Below, piece by piece: positions 17,756 through 28,940 of a DNA stretch of 64,000 nt; the stretch's first letter is position 1; the number at the start of each line of letters is the position of its first letter. The notes below the pieces were generated by a model, which was not told the DNA's origin, did no database searches, and saw only the letters and a list, made by a program, of their open reading frames with translations. Made by a program: the position numbers and the translations under genes. The DNA is from Tepidiphilus succinatimandens (lineage in GTDB: Bacteria; Pseudomonadota; Gammaproteobacteria; Burkholderiales; Rhodocyclaceae): contig NZ_SBIK01000002.1 in assembly GCF_006503695.1 (NCBI RefSeq), forward strand, positions 62,001 through 126,000, read 5' to 3'.

Positions 17756-20565
17756 CCGACTACCGCGCCACGCTCAATCTGCCCGATACCCCCTTCCCCA
17801 TGCGCGCCAACCTCGCCAAGCGCGAACCCGGCTGGATCGCGCAATGGCAGCAGAAAAAGCTCTATCGCAAGATCCGCGAGGTTTGCCGCGGCCGCCCCAA
17901 ATTCGTGTTGCACGACGGCCCGCCCTACGCCAATGGCGACATCCACATCGGGCACGCGGTCAATAAGATCCTCAAGGACATCATCGTGCGCTCGAAGACG
18001 CTGGCCGGGTTCGATGCCCCCTACGTTCCGGGCTGGGATTGCCATGGCCTGCCGATCGAACACCAGATCGAAAAACTCTACGGCAAGCACCTGCCGCCGG
18101 ACGAAGCCCGCCGCCGCTGCCGCGAATACGCCGCCGAGCAGATCCAGCGCCAGATGAAAGATTTCATTCGCCTGGGCGTGCTGGGCGACTGGGACAATCC
18201 CTACCTCACGATGAACTTTGCCAACGAGGCGAACGAGATCCGGGCGCTGGGCAAGATCTACGAGCGCGGCTACCTCTACAAGGGGCTCAAACCCGTCAAC
18301 TGGTGCTTCGACTGCGGCTCGGCCCTGGCCGAAGCCGAGATCGAGTACGCGGAGCGCACCTCGCCGGCGATCGACGTCGGCTTTCCCCTAGAAGACCCCG
18401 CCGAGCGCGCGCGCCTTGCCCACGCTTTCGGCCTGAGCGAGCCGCCGCAGGGGCCGATCTACGCCGTGATCTGGACCACCACGCCGTGGACGATCCCTGC
18501 CAACCAGGCGATCAACGTGCACCCCGAAGTCGTCTACGAGCTGGTAGCCACGCCCCGCGGCGCCCTCATCCTCGCCGCGGCGCTGCGCGAACAGGCGCTC
18601 GCGCGCTACGGGCTCGAGGGGCGCGTGCTGGGCGCGGCGCACGGCGCGGCGCTCGACCGGCTGCGTTTCCGCCACCCTTTCTACGCCCGCGACAGCCTGG
18701 TGATCGCGGCCGATTACGTCGATGTCTCCACCGGCACGGGGCTGGTGCATTCGGCCCCGGCCTACGGCGTCGACGACTTCCTCACCTGCCTCAAGGCCGG
18801 CATGCGCCAGGAAGACATCCTCATGCCGGTGCGCGGCGACGGGACCTACGACCCTGCGCTCCCCTTCTTCGGTGGGCTCTCGATCTGGGACGCGAACCCG
18901 AAGATCGTCGCCAAGCTCGAAGAAGTCGGATCGCTCTTTGCCCACGCGCCGATCCGCCACAGCTACCCCCACTGCTGGCGCCACAAGAGTCCGACGATCT
19001 ACCGCGCCACCGGCCAGTGGTTCATCGCCATGGACACGATTCCCGGCCGCGCCTTGCCCGACGGCGAGACCCTGCGCGACAAAGCCTTGCGCGGCGTGGA
19101 CGCTACCCGTTTCTACCCCGCCTGGGGCCAGGCACGGCTGCATGCCATGATCGCCAATCGCCCCGACTGGTGCATCTCGCGCCAACGCAACTGGGGCGTG
19201 CCGATCGCCTTCTTCGTCGACAAGACCACGGGCGAACCGCACCCCGCTACGGCGCAGCTCATCGAGGAAGTCGCCCGGCGCGTCGAGCGCGAGGGGATCG
19301 ACGCCTGGTTCCGGCTCGATCCCCGCGAACTCCTTGGCGAGGAAGCCGATCGCTACGAAAAAGTGCTCGACACGCTGGACGTGTGGTTCGACTCCGGCAC
19401 CACCCACGTGCACGTGCTGCGCGGCTCGCACCCCGAGCTGGGACACCCGGCCGACCTCTACCTAGAGGGTTCCGACCAGCACCGTGGCTGGTTCCACTCG
19501 TCGCTGCTCACCGGCTGCGCCATCGACGGGCATCCGCCCTACCGGGGGCTGCTCACGCACGGCTTCGTGGTCGACGGCCAAGGGCTGAAGATGTCGAAGT
19601 CGCGCGGCAACGTCGTCGCGCCGCAGCAGGTCGCCGACACGCTCGGCGCCGAAATCCTGCGCCTGTGGGTGGCCGCCACCGACTATTCCGGCGAGCTCAC
19701 CATCTCCAAGGAAATCCTCGATCGCGTCGTCGAGGTCTACCGGCGGCTGCGCAACACCCTGCGCTTCATGCTCGCCAACGTGGCCGACTTCGAGCACACG
19801 CGCGATGCGGTGCCGGTGGAAGACATGGTGGAGCTCGACCGCTACGCCCTGCTGCGCCTGGCGCGCCTGCAGGCGCAGGTCTGCGCCGACTACGAGCGTT
19901 TCGAATTCCACAAGGTGGTGCAGGCGCTGCAGAACTACGCCGCCGAGGAACTGGGCGCCTTCTATCTCGACGTCCTCAAGGATCGTCTCTACACGACGCC
20001 TGCCAATGGCCTGCCGCGGCGCTCGGCGCAGACGGCGATCCACCACATCCTGCACGCCTTCGTGCGCCTGATGGCGCCGGTGCTCGCTTTCACCGCCGAA
20101 GAGATCTGGACCTACCTCACCGGCAGCGACGACGACAGCGTGATGCTGCACACCTGGCACGAGATTCCGGCGGTCCCACAGGCCGAGACGATCGAGCGGC
20201 GCTGGGCGACCGTGCTCGAGACGCGCGAGGCGGTCAACAAGGCGATCGAGGCGGTGCGCATGCAGGGCCGCATCGGCCCTTCGTTGCAGGCCGAAGTCAC
20301 GATCCGCGCCCACGGCGAACGCTACACGGCGCTCGCGGCCTTGGGCGAAGAGCTCAAGTTCGCCCTCATCACCTCCCAAGTGCGCCTCGTCGAGGTCGAT
20401 ACCCCCGAAGCCGAGGGCATCGAGATCGAACCGAGCCCGCACGCCAAATGCGAGCGCTGCTGGCACTATGAGGCCGACGTGGGCCGCGACCCCGAGCACC
20501 CCACCCTGTGCGCACGCTGCATCGACAATCTGCACGGCGCGGGCGAGACGCGCCGCTGGGCATGA
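17752..20565 (+). CDS. ileS: Isoleucyl-tRNA synthetase
   Basis: IleS charges tRNA-Ile. The 937-residue protein has the HIGH motif in [11 protein letters not shown] (about 63-73), the editing (CP1) domain in the middle with [11 protein letters not shown], and [11 protein letters not shown] as the KMSKS loop. A C-terminal zinc finger shows CERCW and LCARC. The start at 17752 overlaps ribF by 4 bases. Length is normal for bacterial IleS. Confidence 0.98.
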   Translation: MTDYRATLNLPDTPFPMRANLAKREPGWIAQWQQKKLYRKIREVCRGRPKFVLHDGPPYANGDIHIGHAVNKILKDIIVRSKTLAGFDAPYVPGWDCHGLPIEHQIEKLYGKHLPPDEARRRCREYAAEQIQRQMKDFIRLGVLGDWDNPYLTMNFANEANEIRALGKIYERGYLYKGLKPVNWCFDCGSALAEAEIEYAERTSPAIDVGFPLEDPAERARLAHAFGLSEPPQGPIYAVIWTTTPWTIPANQAINVHPEVVYELVATPRGALILAAALREQALARYGLEGRVLGAAHGAALDRLRFRHPFYARDSLVIAADYVDVSTGTGLVHSAPAYGVDDFLTCLKAGMRQEDILMPVRGDGTYDPALPFFGGLSIWDANPKIVAKLEEVGSLFAHAPIRHSYPHCWRHKSPTIYRATGQWFIAMDTIPGRALPDGETLRDKALRGVDATRFYPAWGQARLHAMIANRPDWCISRQRNWGVPIAFFVDKTTGEPHPATAQLIEEVARRVEREGIDAWFRLDPRELLGEEADRYEKVLDTLDVWFDSGTTHVHVLRGSHPELGHPADLYLEGSDQHRGWFHSSLLTGCAIDGHPPYRGLLTHGFVVDGQGLKMSKSRGNVVAPQQVADTLGAEILRLWVAATDYSGELTISKEILDRVVEVYRRLRNTLRFMLANVADFEHTRDAVPVEDMVELDRYALLRLARLQAQVCADYERFEFHKVVQALQNYAAEELGAFYLDVLKDRLYTTPANGLPRRSAQTAIHHILHAFVRLMAPVLAFTAEEIWTYLTGSDDDSVMLHTWHEIPAVPQAETIERRWATVLETREAVNKAIEAVRMQGRIGPSLQAEVTIRAHGERYTALAALGEELKFALITSQVRLVEVDTPEAEGIEIEPSPHAKCERCWHYEADVGRDPEHPTLCARCIDNLHGAGETRRWA

Positions 20566-21059
20566 GCGCCTTCGCCCGGCTACGGCCGACGCTTGCCGTC
20601 GCCCTGGCGGTGATCGCGCTCGACCAGGGCAGCAAGATCGCCCTCTCGCGCTGGCTTCCCGAGGGCGAACGCCTGGTGCTCGCGCCTTTCCTACAGCTCG
20701 TCTCGGTATACAATACCGGCGCGGCCTTCAGCTTTCTCGCCCAAGCCAGCGGCTGGCAGCGAGGACTCTTCCTCGCCCTCGCGTTCGGCGTGAGCGCGTG
20801 GCTGTCGTGGCTCGCCGCGAGCCCGGGGGCGGAACGGATGGAGCGCTTCGCCTACGGCCTGATCGTCGGCGGCGCGCTCGGCAACGCCATCGATCGGCTG
20901 GCGCACGGCGCCGTCTACGATTTCCTGCTCTTTCACGCCGGGCGCTGGGCTTGGCCCGCCTTCAATCTTGCCGACAGCGCCATCACGGTCGGTGTGGCGC
21001 TGCTGCTGTGGCACTACCGCCGGCCCCACGATACCCCTCGCCCCGCTTCCCAGGAATGA
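20562..21059 (+). CDS. lspA: Lipoprotein signal peptidase
   Basis: LspA cleaves the signal peptide of prolipoproteins after lipid attachment, in the inner membrane. The 165-residue protein has four hydrophobic segments. The two catalytic aspartates lie in [15 protein letters not shown] and FNLADSAI, and NTGAAFSF is present. The ATG overlaps the ileS stop (ATGA), which decides the start against an upstream in-frame ATG inside ileS. Confidence 0.97.
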   Translation: MSAFARLRPTLAVALAVIALDQGSKIALSRWLPEGERLVLAPFLQLVSVYNTGAAFSFLAQASGWQRGLFLALAFGVSAWLSWLAASPGAERMERFAYGLIVGGALGNAIDRLAHGAVYDFLLFHAGRWAWPAFNLADSAITVGVALLLWHYRRPHDTPRPASQE

Positions 21060-21493
21060 GCGACATGACCGACACCGTCCGCCCCGACAGCCTCGTTACC
21101 CTGCACTACCGCTTTCTCCTCGAAGACGGCACCGCCGTGGTGAGCACCTTCGAGGCCACTCCCGCCACCTTGCAGCTCGGCACCGGCGAAGTGCTGCCGG
21201 CGCTCGAGCGCTGCCTGGCGGGCCTGCGCGTGGGCGAGCGCCGCGTCTTCACGCTGCCGCCCGAAGAAGCCTTCGGCCCGCATCGCCCCGAGCTCGTCGA
21301 GCGCGTGGCGCGCGCCGATTTCCCCCCGGAAGTCACCGACGCGATGACGCTCCTGGAATTCGCCGCCCCCGACGGTTCGCGCTACGCGGGGCTGGTGCGG
21401 GAACTCACCGAAGAATACGGCGTCGTGGACTTCAACCATCCGCTCGCCGGCAAGACCGTCCGGCTCGAAGTGCACATCATCGGCATCAGCTGA
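21056..21493 (+). CDS. fkpB: FKBP-type peptidyl-prolyl isomerase, SlpA/FkpB group
   Basis: The 145-residue FKBP with an inserted flap resembles Slp[31 protein letters not shown] and the late [14 protein letters not shown]. There is no signal peptide, so it is cytoplasmic. The ATG at 21056 overlaps the lspA stop. A second ATG at 21065 has better spacing from AGGA and could be the true start. Placement between lspA and ispH is conserved in many proteobacteria. Confidence 0.93.
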   Translation: MSDMTDTVRPDSLVTLHYRFLLEDGTAVVSTFEATPATLQLGTGEVLPALERCLAGLRVGERRVFTLPPEEAFGPHRPELVERVARADFPPEVTDAMTLLEFAAPDGSRYAGLVRELTEEYGVVDFNHPLAGKTVRLEVHIIGIS

Positions 21494-21498
21494 ATCCC

Positions 21499-22437
21499 AT
21501 GAACGCCGCCCCCACCGTCCTGCTCGCCAATCCCCGCGGCTTCTGCGCCGGAGTCGATCGGGCCATCGAGATCGTCGAGCGGGCGCTCGAGCACTTCGGC
21601 GCCCCCATCTACGTGCGCCACGAGATCGTGCACAACCGCCACGTGGTCGAGTCGTTGCGCGCGCGCGGCGCCGTCTTCGTCGAAGAGCTCGACGAGGTAC
21701 CCGACGGAGCCGTGGTCGTCTTCAGTGCCCACGGCGTGGCCCAAGGAGTCCATGAGCGGGCCCGCGCGCGCGGCCTCACCGTGCTCGACGCCACCTGCCC
21801 GCTGGTGACCAAGGTGCACCACGAAGTACAGCGCCTGCACCGCCAAGGCTACGACATCGTGATGATCGGCCACCGAGGGCATCCCGAGGTGGAAGGCACG
21901 ATGGGGCAGGTGCCCGATCGCATCCACCTCGTCGAGACCGAGGAGGACGTCGCCCGGCTCACGCTCGACCCCGAACGCTGCGCCTACGTCACCCAGACGA
22001 CGCTGTCGGTCGACGACGCCCGGCGCCTCATCGAGCGGCTCACCGCACGCTATCCGCACATCCTCGGTCCGAAAAAAGACGACATCTGCTACGCCACGCA
22101 AAACCGTCAGGACGCCGTCAAGCGCCTTGCCGCCCAATGCGATCTCGTGCTGGTGATCGGCTCGCCCAACAGCTCCAATTCCAACCGCCTGCGGGAAGTG
22201 GCCGCAGCGCTGGGGGTTCCGGCGCACCTCATCGAGGACGAAACGGCGCTCACCGCCGAGACGATCGAGGGCGCGCGGCGCATCGGTCTCACCGCCGGCG
22301 CTTCGGCCCCGGAAGCACTCGTACAGCGCGTGCTCGCCCGGTTGCGGGAACTGGGCGCTGCCGAAATCGCCGAGCTGCCGGGCGTGGCGGAAAACGTCCG
22401 CTTCACCCTTCCCAAAACCCTCACGGAGGCGACATGA
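21499..22437 (+). CDS. ispH: 4-hydroxy-3-methylbut-2-enyl diphosphate reductase
   Basis: IspH is the last enzyme of the MEP isoprenoid pathway, reducing HMBPP to IPP and DMAPP with a [4Fe-4S] cluster. The 312-residue protein has the three cluster cysteines in [21 protein letters not shown] and [11 protein letters not shown]. The catalytic stretch [16 protein letters not shown] and the [11 protein letters not shown] loop are also present. It overlaps xseB by ATGA. Confidence 0.98.
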   Translation: MNAAPTVLLANPRGFCAGVDRAIEIVERALEHFGAPIYVRHEIVHNRHVVESLRARGAVFVEELDEVPDGAVVVFSAHGVAQGVHERARARGLTVLDATCPLVTKVHHEVQRLHRQGYDIVMIGHRGHPEVEGTMGQVPDRIHLVETEEDVARLTLDPERCAYVTQTTLSVDDARRLIERLTARYPHILGPKKDDICYATQNRQDAVKRLAAQCDLVLVIGSPNSSNSNRLREVAAALGVPAHLIEDETALTAETIEGARRIGLTAGASAPEALVQRVLARLRELGAAEIAELPGVAENVRFTLPKTLTEAT

Positions 22438-22673
22438 GCGAATCCACTGCCGCACCCGAGCACCTCGACTTCGAAGCCGCGCTCACCGAACTCGAGCGCA
22501 TCGTCCAGGCGCTGGAGACCGGCCGCCTGCCGCTGGAGACGGCGCTGCAGCGCTATCAGCAAGGCGTGGCGCTGGTGCGTCGCTGCCGTCAGGTGCTCGA
22601 CGAAGCCGAACAGCGGCTGCTCGCCATCGAAAACGGCACTTTCGTGCCCCTCGACCCGCCCGCCGAACGATGA
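22434..22673 (+). CDS. xseB: Exodeoxyribonuclease VII small subunit
   Basis: XseB binds the large subunit XseA of the single-strand nuclease that trims DNA in repair. The 79-residue protein matches the family: [18 protein letters not shown], then [17 protein letters not shown] and [15 protein letters not shown] site precedes the ATG. It lies between ispH and ispA with 4-base overlaps on both sides. Confidence 0.95.
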   Translation: MSESTAAPEHLDFEAALTELERIVQALETGRLPLETALQRYQQGVALVRRCRQVLDEAEQRLLAIENGTFVPLDPPAER

Positions 22674-23572
22674 CGTTCTCTGAGCGCGAACCGTTCGAGA
22701 CGTGGTGCGAGCGCCGCCGTGCCCTCGTCGAACACTTCCTCGATCAGATCCTGCCCGCCGCCGAGGCCGAACCCCAGCGCCTGCACGAAGCGATGCGCTA
22801 CGCCGTGCTCGGCGGCGGCAAGCGCATCCGGCCGCTGCTCGTCTTCGCTTCCGGCGAGGGGTTCGATGCCCCCATCGAGACCCTGTTGCCCGTCGCTGCG
22901 GCGGTCGAGCTCATCCACGTCTATTCTCTGGTGCACGACGACCTCCCCGCAATGGATGACGACGCGCTGCGTCATGGCCGCCCCACCGTCCATGTGGCCT
23001 TCGACGAAGCCACGGCCCTGCTCACGGGGGATGCGCTCCAGACGCTCGCCTTCCAGCTGCTCGCCACGCCGCTTCCCGGCCTGTCACCCGATCGCCAGCT
23101 CGGCCTCTTGCGTGGCCTCGCCCGCGCGGCCGGCTCGCACGGCATGGCCGGTGGCCAGGCACTCGACCTCGCTGCCACCGGCCGCAAGATTCCCCTCGAA
23201 GCGCTGCAAACGCTGCATCGGTGCAAGACCGGGGCGCTCATCCGCTACGCGATCCTCGCCGGCGCTCACTGCGACGAACCCGATGAAACCGCCTGCACGG
23301 CGCTCGAACGCGGCGCCAACGCCCTAGGGTTGCTCTTCCAGATCACCGACGACATCCTGGACGCCACCGCCGACAGCGCCACCCTGGGCAAGACGGCCGG
23401 CAAGGACGAGCGCCACGCCAAGGCCACCTACGTCACGCTCCTGGGATTGGAGGGAGCGATCGAGGCGGCCCAGCGCACCCTGGAAGAAACCCTCGGTGCG
23501 CTCGAACCGGTGGGCGCGCGCGCCGAGCGCCTGCGCGAGCTCGCCCGTTTCGTTGCCAACCGCCGGCGCTGA
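22670..23572 (+). CDS. ispA: (2E,6E)-farnesyl diphosphate synthase
   Basis: This short-chain prenyltransferase makes farnesyl diphosphate from IPP and DMAPP/GPP. The 300-residue protein has the first Asp-rich motif DDLPAMDDD (about 87-95) and the second [16 protein letters not shown] and GGQALDL are also present. It forms the classic xseB-ispA-dxs trio and sits 5 bases before dxs. Confidence 0.97.
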   Translation: MTFSEREPFETWCERRRALVEHFLDQILPAAEAEPQRLHEAMRYAVLGGGKRIRPLLVFASGEGFDAPIETLLPVAAAVELIHVYSLVHDDLPAMDDDALRHGRPTVHVAFDEATALLTGDALQTLAFQLLATPLPGLSPDRQLGLLRGLARAAGSHGMAGGQALDLAATGRKIPLEALQTLHRCKTGALIRYAILAGAHCDEPDETACTALERGANALGLLFQITDDILDATADSATLGKTAGKDERHAKATYVTLLGLEGAIEAAQRTLEETLGALEPVGARAERLRELARFVANRRR

Positions 23573-23577
23573 CCCCC

Positions 23578-25443
23578 ATGACTGAACGTTTTCCCCTACT
23601 CAGCCGCATCGACGACCCTGCCGACCTGCGCCGCCTGTCGCTGCCCGAACTCAAGCGGCTCGCCGCCGAGCTGCGTCAGTTCATCCTCGAGACGGTGGCG
23701 CACACTGGCGGGCACCTGGCTTCCAACCTCGGCGCCGTCGAACTCACCATCGCGCTGCACTACGTCTACGACACCCCCTACGATCGCCTCGTCTGGGACG
23801 TGGGGCATCAGACTTACGGTCACAAGATCCTCACCGGCCGGCGCGACCGCATGGCCACGCTGCGCCAGCATGGCGGGCTCTCCGGCTTTCCCAAGCGCGA
23901 AGAGAGCCCCTACGACACCTTCGGCACGGGACACTCCTCCACCTCCATCTCGGCCGCACTGGGCATGGCGCTCGCCGCCCGTGCCCGCGGCGAAAAGCGC
24001 CAATGCGTGGCGGTGATCGGCGACGGGGCGATGTCGGCCGGCATGGCATTCGAGGCGCTCAACCACGCCGGCGACCTCGACGGAATCGACCTCACGGTGA
24101 TCCTCAACGACAACGAGATGTCGATCTCGCCGCCGGTGGGGGCGCTCACCCAGGTTTTCGCGCGGCTTCTGAGCGGCGAGCCCTACAACACCGCGCGCCG
24201 GGTGGGTGAGACGGTGCTCTCGGCCGCCCCGCCAATCAAGGCGCTCGCGCGACGCGTCGAAGAACACGTCAAGGGCATGATCTCGCCGCCGGGCACGCTC
24301 TTCGAGGAATTCGGTTTCCACTACTACGGCCCCATCGATGGGCACGACCTCGACGTGCTGGTTCCGACGCTTGCCAACCTGCGCAAGCTCGGCGGCCTGC
24401 GCTTCGTGCACGTCGTCACCAAGAAAGGGCGCGGCTACAAACTCGCCGAGGCCGACCCCGTGCTCTATCACGGCGTGTCGCGCTTCGACCACGCCAAGGG
24501 GCTGGAGCCGGCCAAGGCCAGCCGCCCCACCTACACCCAGATCTTCGGCGACTGGATCTTCGACATGGCCGCGCGCGACCCACGCCTCATCGGCATCACC
24601 CCGGCCATGCGCGAGGGCTCGGGCCTGGTGCGCTTCGCCCAGGAATACCCCGAGCGCTATTTCGACGTCGGCATTGCCGAGCAGCACGCCCTCACCCTCG
24701 CCGCCGGGCTTGCCTGCGAAGGGTTCAAACCGGTGGTGGCGATCTACTCCACTTTCCTGCAGCGCGCCTACGACCAGCTCATCCACGACATCGCCCTGCA
24801 GAACCTGCCCGTGGTCTTGGCCATCGACCGCGGCGGACTGGTGGGCGCCGACGGACCCACGCACCACGGCGCCTTCGACCTGAGCTTTCTGGCCTGCGTG
24901 CCCAATCTCGTGGTGATGGCACCGGCCGACGAGAACGAATGCCGCCGCATGCTCACCACCGCTTTCCTGCACGACGGCCCAGCAGCGGTACGCTACCCCC
25001 GTGGTCATGGCCCCGGCGTCCCCCTTGATCCAGGGTTAGAGCCTTTGCCGATCGGCAAAGCCGAACTGCTGCGCCAGGGCCGGCGCATCGCGCTGCTCGC
25101 CCTCGGTTCGATGGTGGCGCCAGCGCGCGAAGTCGGTGAGCGGCTCGACGCCACGGTGGTCAACCTGCGCTTCGTCAAACCGCTCGACGAGACCACGATA
25201 CGCGCCGTGGCCGCCACCCATGACGTGCTCGTCACGCTGGAAGAGAACGCCGTCATCGGCGGGGCCGGAGCCGAAGTCGCGCGCATCGTCCAGACGCTGG
25301 ACACCCCACCCCGGCTGCTGCGCCTGGGACTGCCCGATCGCTTCATCGAGCACGGCGACCCGGCCCTGCTGCTGCGCCTGGTAGGGCTCGACGCCGACGG
25401 CATCCAGGCGGCGATAGCGCGCTTCGATGGCGGCGATGCTTGA
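23578..25443 (+). CDS. dxs: 1-deoxy-D-xylulose-5-phosphate synthase
   Basis: Dxs is the thiamine diphosphate enzyme that starts the MEP pathway from pyruvate and glyceraldehyde 3-phosphate. The 621-residue protein shows [11 protein letters not shown] near 43, [14 protein letters not shown], and the ThDP-binding [15 protein letters not shown] through ILNDNEMSI. The transketolase central domain has [16 protein letters not shown]. It is the last gene of the overlapping run from ribF. Confidence 0.98.
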   Translation: MTERFPLLSRIDDPADLRRLSLPELKRLAAELRQFILETVAHTGGHLASNLGAVELTIALHYVYDTPYDRLVWDVGHQTYGHKILTGRRDRMATLRQHGGLSGFPKREESPYDTFGTGHSSTSISAALGMALAARARGEKRQCVAVIGDGAMSAGMAFEALNHAGDLDGIDLTVILNDNEMSISPPVGALTQVFARLLSGEPYNTARRVGETVLSAAPPIKALARRVEEHVKGMISPPGTLFEEFGFHYYGPIDGHDLDVLVPTLANLRKLGGLRFVHVVTKKGRGYKLAEADPVLYHGVSRFDHAKGLEPAKASRPTYTQIFGDWIFDMAARDPRLIGITPAMREGSGLVRFAQEYPERYFDVGIAEQHALTLAAGLACEGFKPVVAIYSTFLQRAYDQLIHDIALQNLPVVLAIDRGGLVGADGPTHHGAFDLSFLACVPNLVVMAPADENECRRMLTTAFLHDGPAAVRYPRGHGPGVPLDPGLEPLPIGKAELLRQGRRIALLALGSMVAPAREVGERLDATVVNLRFVKPLDETTIRAVAATHDVLVTLEENAVIGGAGAEVARIVQTLDTPPRLLRLGLPDRFIEHGDPALLLRLVGLDADGIQAAIARFDGGDA

Positions 25444-25504
25444 CCCGTCACGGCATGGGTCTACGATAGGATCACCCCCCAAGAACGAAACGAGAGAACC
25501 CGAC

Positions 25505-26311
25505 ATGGACCAAGCGATCCAACCCATCCCCGACGTGCAATCCTTCGCCGATCACCGCCACATGGCCATCGACAAGGTCGGCATCAAGAGCATCCGCCAC
25601 CCCATCCGCGTGAGTGACCGCAGCGGCGGCGTGCAGCACACCGTCGCCACCTTCAACATGTACGTGGGGCTGCCGCACAACTTCAAGGGCACGCACATGT
25701 CGCGCTTCGTCGAGATCCTCAACGCCCACGAGCGCGAGATCTCGGTCGAGAATTTCGAACCCATGCTGCGGCAGATGGTCGAGCGGCTCGAAGCCGAGAC
25801 CGGCCACATCGAGATGAGCTTTCCCTACTTCATCGAGAAGCGCGCCCCGGTCACCGGCGTGCCAAGCCTGATGGACTACGACGTCACCTTCATCGGCGAG
25901 ATCCTCGCCGGCGGCGAGTACCGCTTCACCATGAAAGTGGTGGTACCGGTCACGAGCCTGTGCCCCTGCTCGAAGAAGATCTCGGCTTACGGCGCGCACA
26001 ACCAGCGCTCGCACGTCACCATCACCGCACGCACGATCGATCACGTCTGGATCGAAGAGCTCGTGCAACTGGCCGAGAAAGAAGCCTCCAGCGAACTCTA
26101 TGGGCTCTTGAAGCGCCCCGACGAGAAATACGTCACCGAGCACGCCTACGACAACCCAAAGTTCGTCGAAGACATGGTGCGCGACGTCGCCGCCCGGCTC
26201 GATGCCGACCCGCGCATCGTGCATTACGTCGCCGAATCGGAGAACTTCGAGTCCATCCACAACCACTCGGCCTATGCGCTGATCGAGCGCGACAAGACCA
26301 AGCCCCGTTGA
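25505..26311 (+). CDS. folE2: GTP cyclohydrolase FolE2 (GCYH-IB)
   Basis: FolE2 opens folate and queuosine synthesis by turning GTP into dihydroneopterin triphosphate. It is the metal-flexible, zinc-sparing form of the enzyme. The 268-residue protein contains the family core [19 protein letters not shown] and the C-terminal [16 protein letters not shown] start it at the ATG at 25505 (GAGAG site). I see no classical FolE in this window. It is followed by a strong terminator. Confidence 0.95.
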   Translation: MDQAIQPIPDVQSFADHRHMAIDKVGIKSIRHPIRVSDRSGGVQHTVATFNMYVGLPHNFKGTHMSRFVEILNAHEREISVENFEPMLRQMVERLEAETGHIEMSFPYFIEKRAPVTGVPSLMDYDVTFIGEILAGGEYRFTMKVVVPVTSLCPCSKKISAYGAHNQRSHVTITARTIDHVWIEELVQLAEKEASSELYGLLKRPDEKYVTEHAYDNPKFVEDMVRDVAARLDADPRIVHYVAESENFESIHNHSAYALIERDKTKPR

Positions 26312-26318
26312 CGCGAGA

Positions 26319-26350
26319 AGGCGCCGGTCGGACTGCCCCGGCGCCTTTCC
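26319..26350. terminator. Bidirectional terminator between folE2 and the MaoC gene
   Basis: AGGCGCCGG (26319-26327) and CCGGCGCCT (26338-26346) form a strong hairpin followed by TTTCCTTTCC on the plus strand. It lies between convergent genes and can serve both. Confidence 0.75.
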
Positions 26351-26372
26351 TTTCCAGAAATGCTGCGCTGCA

Positions 26373-26810
26373 TCAACGCGGCGGAATGAAGACCACCGCT
26401 TCGCCTTCGAGCACCACCTTGTCGCGCACGATGCAACGCGTGTCCAGCGTGACGCGCCGTTTCTCCGGCAGCAGCCCGATGACGGTCGCACGCGACACCA
26501 CCGTGTCGCCGGCGCGCACCGGCGAGAGGAAGCGCACCGTCTGTGACACATATACCGCCCCCGGGCCCGGCATCTTCGTGCCCAGCACCGACGAGACGAA
26601 GCTCACGGTGAGAAAGCCGTGGGCGATGCGCCCCTTGAACATGGTCGTGGCGGCGAACTCGTCGTCCATGTGCACCGGGTTCATGTCGCCCGAAACGCCG
26701 GCGAACATGAGGATGTCGGCGTCGGTGACGGTACGGCTCGTCTCCGCCGTCATCCCGACGTGCAGCTCCTCGAAACGGTAGCCCATGATCGCGTTGAAGT
26801 CCCTTGCCAT
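26373..26810 (-). CDS. MaoC-like (R)-specific enoyl-CoA hydratase
   Basis: The 145-residue hotdog-fold protein carries the hydratase signature FAGVSGDMNPVHMDDEFA (catalytic Asp and His) followed by GRIAHGFLT. That points to (R)-3-hydroxyacyl-CoA formation from enoyl-CoA, the PhaJ type of activity that feeds polyhydroxyalkanoate synthesis. A class I synthase (phaC) lies 23 kb away. The ATG has AAGGAG with good spacing. A related acyl-CoA role cannot be excluded. Confidence 0.85.
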   Translation of the reverse strand: MARDFNAIMGYRFEELHVGMTAETSRTVTDADILMFAGVSGDMNPVHMDDEFAATTMFKGRIAHGFLTVSFVSSVLGTKMPGPGAVYVSQTVRFLSPVRAGDTVVSRATVIGLLPEKRRVTLDTRCIVRDKVVLEGEAVVFIPPR

Positions 26811-27011
26811 TCTTCTTCTCCTTTGCTCGAGATTATTGGGTAGAGTGAGTTTACCACGTCAATGCTGCGTTGCAACAAAAATCGGTTCCCTTACCCCTTC
26901 TCGACCCAGACCGCACAAGCAAAATCCAGCCGCGCCGCCCGTTCCAAGCACGGATAAACGCTCATTACGCCGGTCTTATTTCGCCACTGCGCGTTGACCG
27001 AAGGTGATATC

Positions 27012-28529
27012 GTGTCCCTATCGCCCATTGTGCGCCGAGCCTCCGTCACCATGGAAACCCAACCGCCCAGCGAACCTTTCCGGCCCGATTTCTCCGAGGG
27101 CGCGGAAACGGGCCTGTACCTCGCCCTCCTCGAGCTCATCGACGAAGGGCTCATCCTCACCAGCGACGAAACCATCCTGGAGGCGAACACCGCCGCCTGC
27201 CGCCTGCTCGAGCGCGACTACCGCGACCTGATCCGGCAGCCGCTCGCCAACCTCTTCCCCTCGGACAAGGAATTCCTGCAGGCACGGGCCCGTTGGTTCA
27301 TCCAGGGGCAAAGCCGCGGCAGCATCCGCATGGCGCTTCCAGGCGGCCGCTCGCGGCTCTTCCGCTTCATCGCCGCCGCCCGCCTGCGCCCGGGCCTGCA
27401 TGCCATCCTCTTCTCACCCGACCTGATCGGTGAGGTATACCGCGACGTCGCGCACACCGATGCCTTTTGGCCGCGACTCGCCGCCGCCGTGCCCCAGCCG
27501 GTGGTGGTGCTGGATGAAGCCGGGCGCATCGCCGCGCTCAACGATGCCGCTCGACCCTTCTTCCCTGCCGAACGGAGGGAATGGCTGCTGCAGCCGCTGT
27601 CGCGCTTTGCCGCCGTCGCCTGGCCGCCGGAGGGCGAAGCACCGCTCGCCCGGATCGAGGGGCTGGGCGAAGCGCCGGTGCGCGCCCGCGTGCTCGACGG
27701 GCCCCAACGAGGATGGCGCGTCCTCGTCTTCGAACGCCTGCCGCGATTCGCCCCTGCCGTCACTCCCTCCGCCCCGGCGGTCCCGCCGCTCGATCCGCTC
27801 GCCGTTGCGCTCAGGAAGAGCCCCGAAGAATCCTTCGCCTTGCAGTTGGAGCCGCTCGTCGATCTCCAGCAGCGGCGGCTTGCCGGCGCCCATGCCCGAC
27901 TCGTGTGGAACCATCCCGCCTTCGCCGGCCTCGCCCCCGAACGGCTCACCGAACTCGCGCGCCGGGCGCAAGCCATCCCGCGCCTGACCCGCTCTGCCTT
28001 CGCCGGACTGACCGTGCTCGCCCCCCGCCTGCCCGGTCGCATCACCCTTTCGCTGGCCGCGGAGGCACTGCGCGACCCGGCTCTGACCCAATCGGTGGAG
28101 ATGGCGCTCGCCGCCGGCATCCGCCCCGAGGCGCTCGAATTCGCCCTCGATCTGCCCGCCTGCGCTGCGCTCGACACCGAAGCCGCAGCGACGCTGCTCG
28201 CGCTCTCCCAACGCGGCATCCGCTGGATCGCCGCCGGGCTCGACGAGGCCGCCTTGCCGCTCGAGCAGCTCGCCCGGCTCCCCTGGAGCGGGCTGATGCT
28301 GCCTGCCTCGTGGATCTCGGGTCTGGGACGGGACGAGCGGCTGGAGGCGCTCGTCGGCGGGACGGTATCGCTCGCGCAGGCGATGCAGCTCGAAGTGCGC
28401 GCCCAGGGCGTGGCCACGGCAGGACAACGCGATTTCCTCGCCGCCTTGGGCGTTCGATTGCAACAAGGACCGTGGTTCGGCCCGGCCGTCACGTCGGGCG
28501 AACCCCTGCACGTCAGAGGGATGGAATAA
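27012..28529 (+). CDS. Two-PAS protein with a degenerate EAL domain
   Basis: The 505-residue soluble protein starts at a GTG (27012) 5-6 bases after a GAAGGTG site. Residues about 25-135 and 145-240 look like PAS domains (LIDEGLILTSDETILEANTAA; VVVLDEAGRIAALNDAA). The rest follows the EAL fold (EPLVDLQQRRLAGAHARLVW; LARLPWSGLMLP; ALGVRLQQGPWFG). The EAL motif itself reads HAR, the DDFGTG loop reads AGLDEA, and AEGVET reads AQGVAT. Phosphodiesterase activity is therefore very unlikely. It could be a sensor acting by protein contact. The N-terminus is uncertain. Confidence 0.7.
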   Translation: MSLSPIVRRASVTMETQPPSEPFRPDFSEGAETGLYLALLELIDEGLILTSDETILEANTAACRLLERDYRDLIRQPLANLFPSDKEFLQARARWFIQGQSRGSIRMALPGGRSRLFRFIAAARLRPGLHAILFSPDLIGEVYRDVAHTDAFWPRLAAAVPQPVVVLDEAGRIAALNDAARPFFPAERREWLLQPLSRFAAVAWPPEGEAPLARIEGLGEAPVRARVLDGPQRGWRVLVFERLPRFAPAVTPSAPAVPPLDPLAVALRKSPEESFALQLEPLVDLQQRRLAGAHARLVWNHPAFAGLAPERLTELARRAQAIPRLTRSAFAGLTVLAPRLPGRITLSLAAEALRDPALTQSVEMALAAGIRPEALEFALDLPACAALDTEAAATLLALSQRGIRWIAAGLDEAALPLEQLARLPWSGLMLPASWISGLGRDERLEALVGGTVSLAQAMQLEVRAQGVATAGQRDFLAALGVRLQQGPWFGPAVTSGEPLHVRGME

Positions 28530-28536
28530 AGCCGAT

Positions 28537-28863
28537 TCAGCGCGACAACACCGTCCGGCAATTCTCCTCGCGCCCCGTGAGCGTGCCGAGCCGTTCGAGC
28601 TGACGTTGCAGCGCTTCGTCGGGAATGCTGCGGTTCAGGCACCAGTCGCGCAGCTGCAGCATCAGGGCGAGCGTCTGCAGGTCGATCGAAGTCGCCCAGA
28701 TACCAGCAAAGCCCGGATCCGGCCCTTCACGCAGCGGCGACGTAGGCCAAGCCTGGCGCACTTCAGGCGCGGCAAGCGGCGGCACCGGCTGAGGCAGCAC
28801 CCCGCCTTGCGCCCAGACGCCGCCGCAGCACACCCACGCGGCCAATGCAAGGACACGGCGCAT
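28537..28863 (-). CDS. Hypothetical secreted protein
   Basis: The 108-residue protein has a clear signal peptide (MRRVLALAAWVCCGGVWAQ, cleavage after AQ). A short Pro-rich segment follows, then a helical part with DLQTLALMLQLRDWCLNRS and two cysteines that could form a disulfide in the periplasm. I do not recognise the family. It lies 77 bases downstream of pntB on the same strand and converges with the PAS-EAL gene. Confidence 0.6.
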   Translation of the reverse strand: MRRVLALAAWVCCGGVWAQGGVLPQPVPPLAAPEVRQAWPTSPLREGPDPGFAGIWATSIDLQTLALMLQLRDWCLNRSIPDEALQRQLERLGTLTGREENCRTVLSR

Positions 28864-28940
28864 CCCCGCTCTCCAAGCCAATGAATCAAACTGCTGCCCC
28901 GACCGCGGCGATTCCTGCACGGGCCCGGGCCCACAGACGC

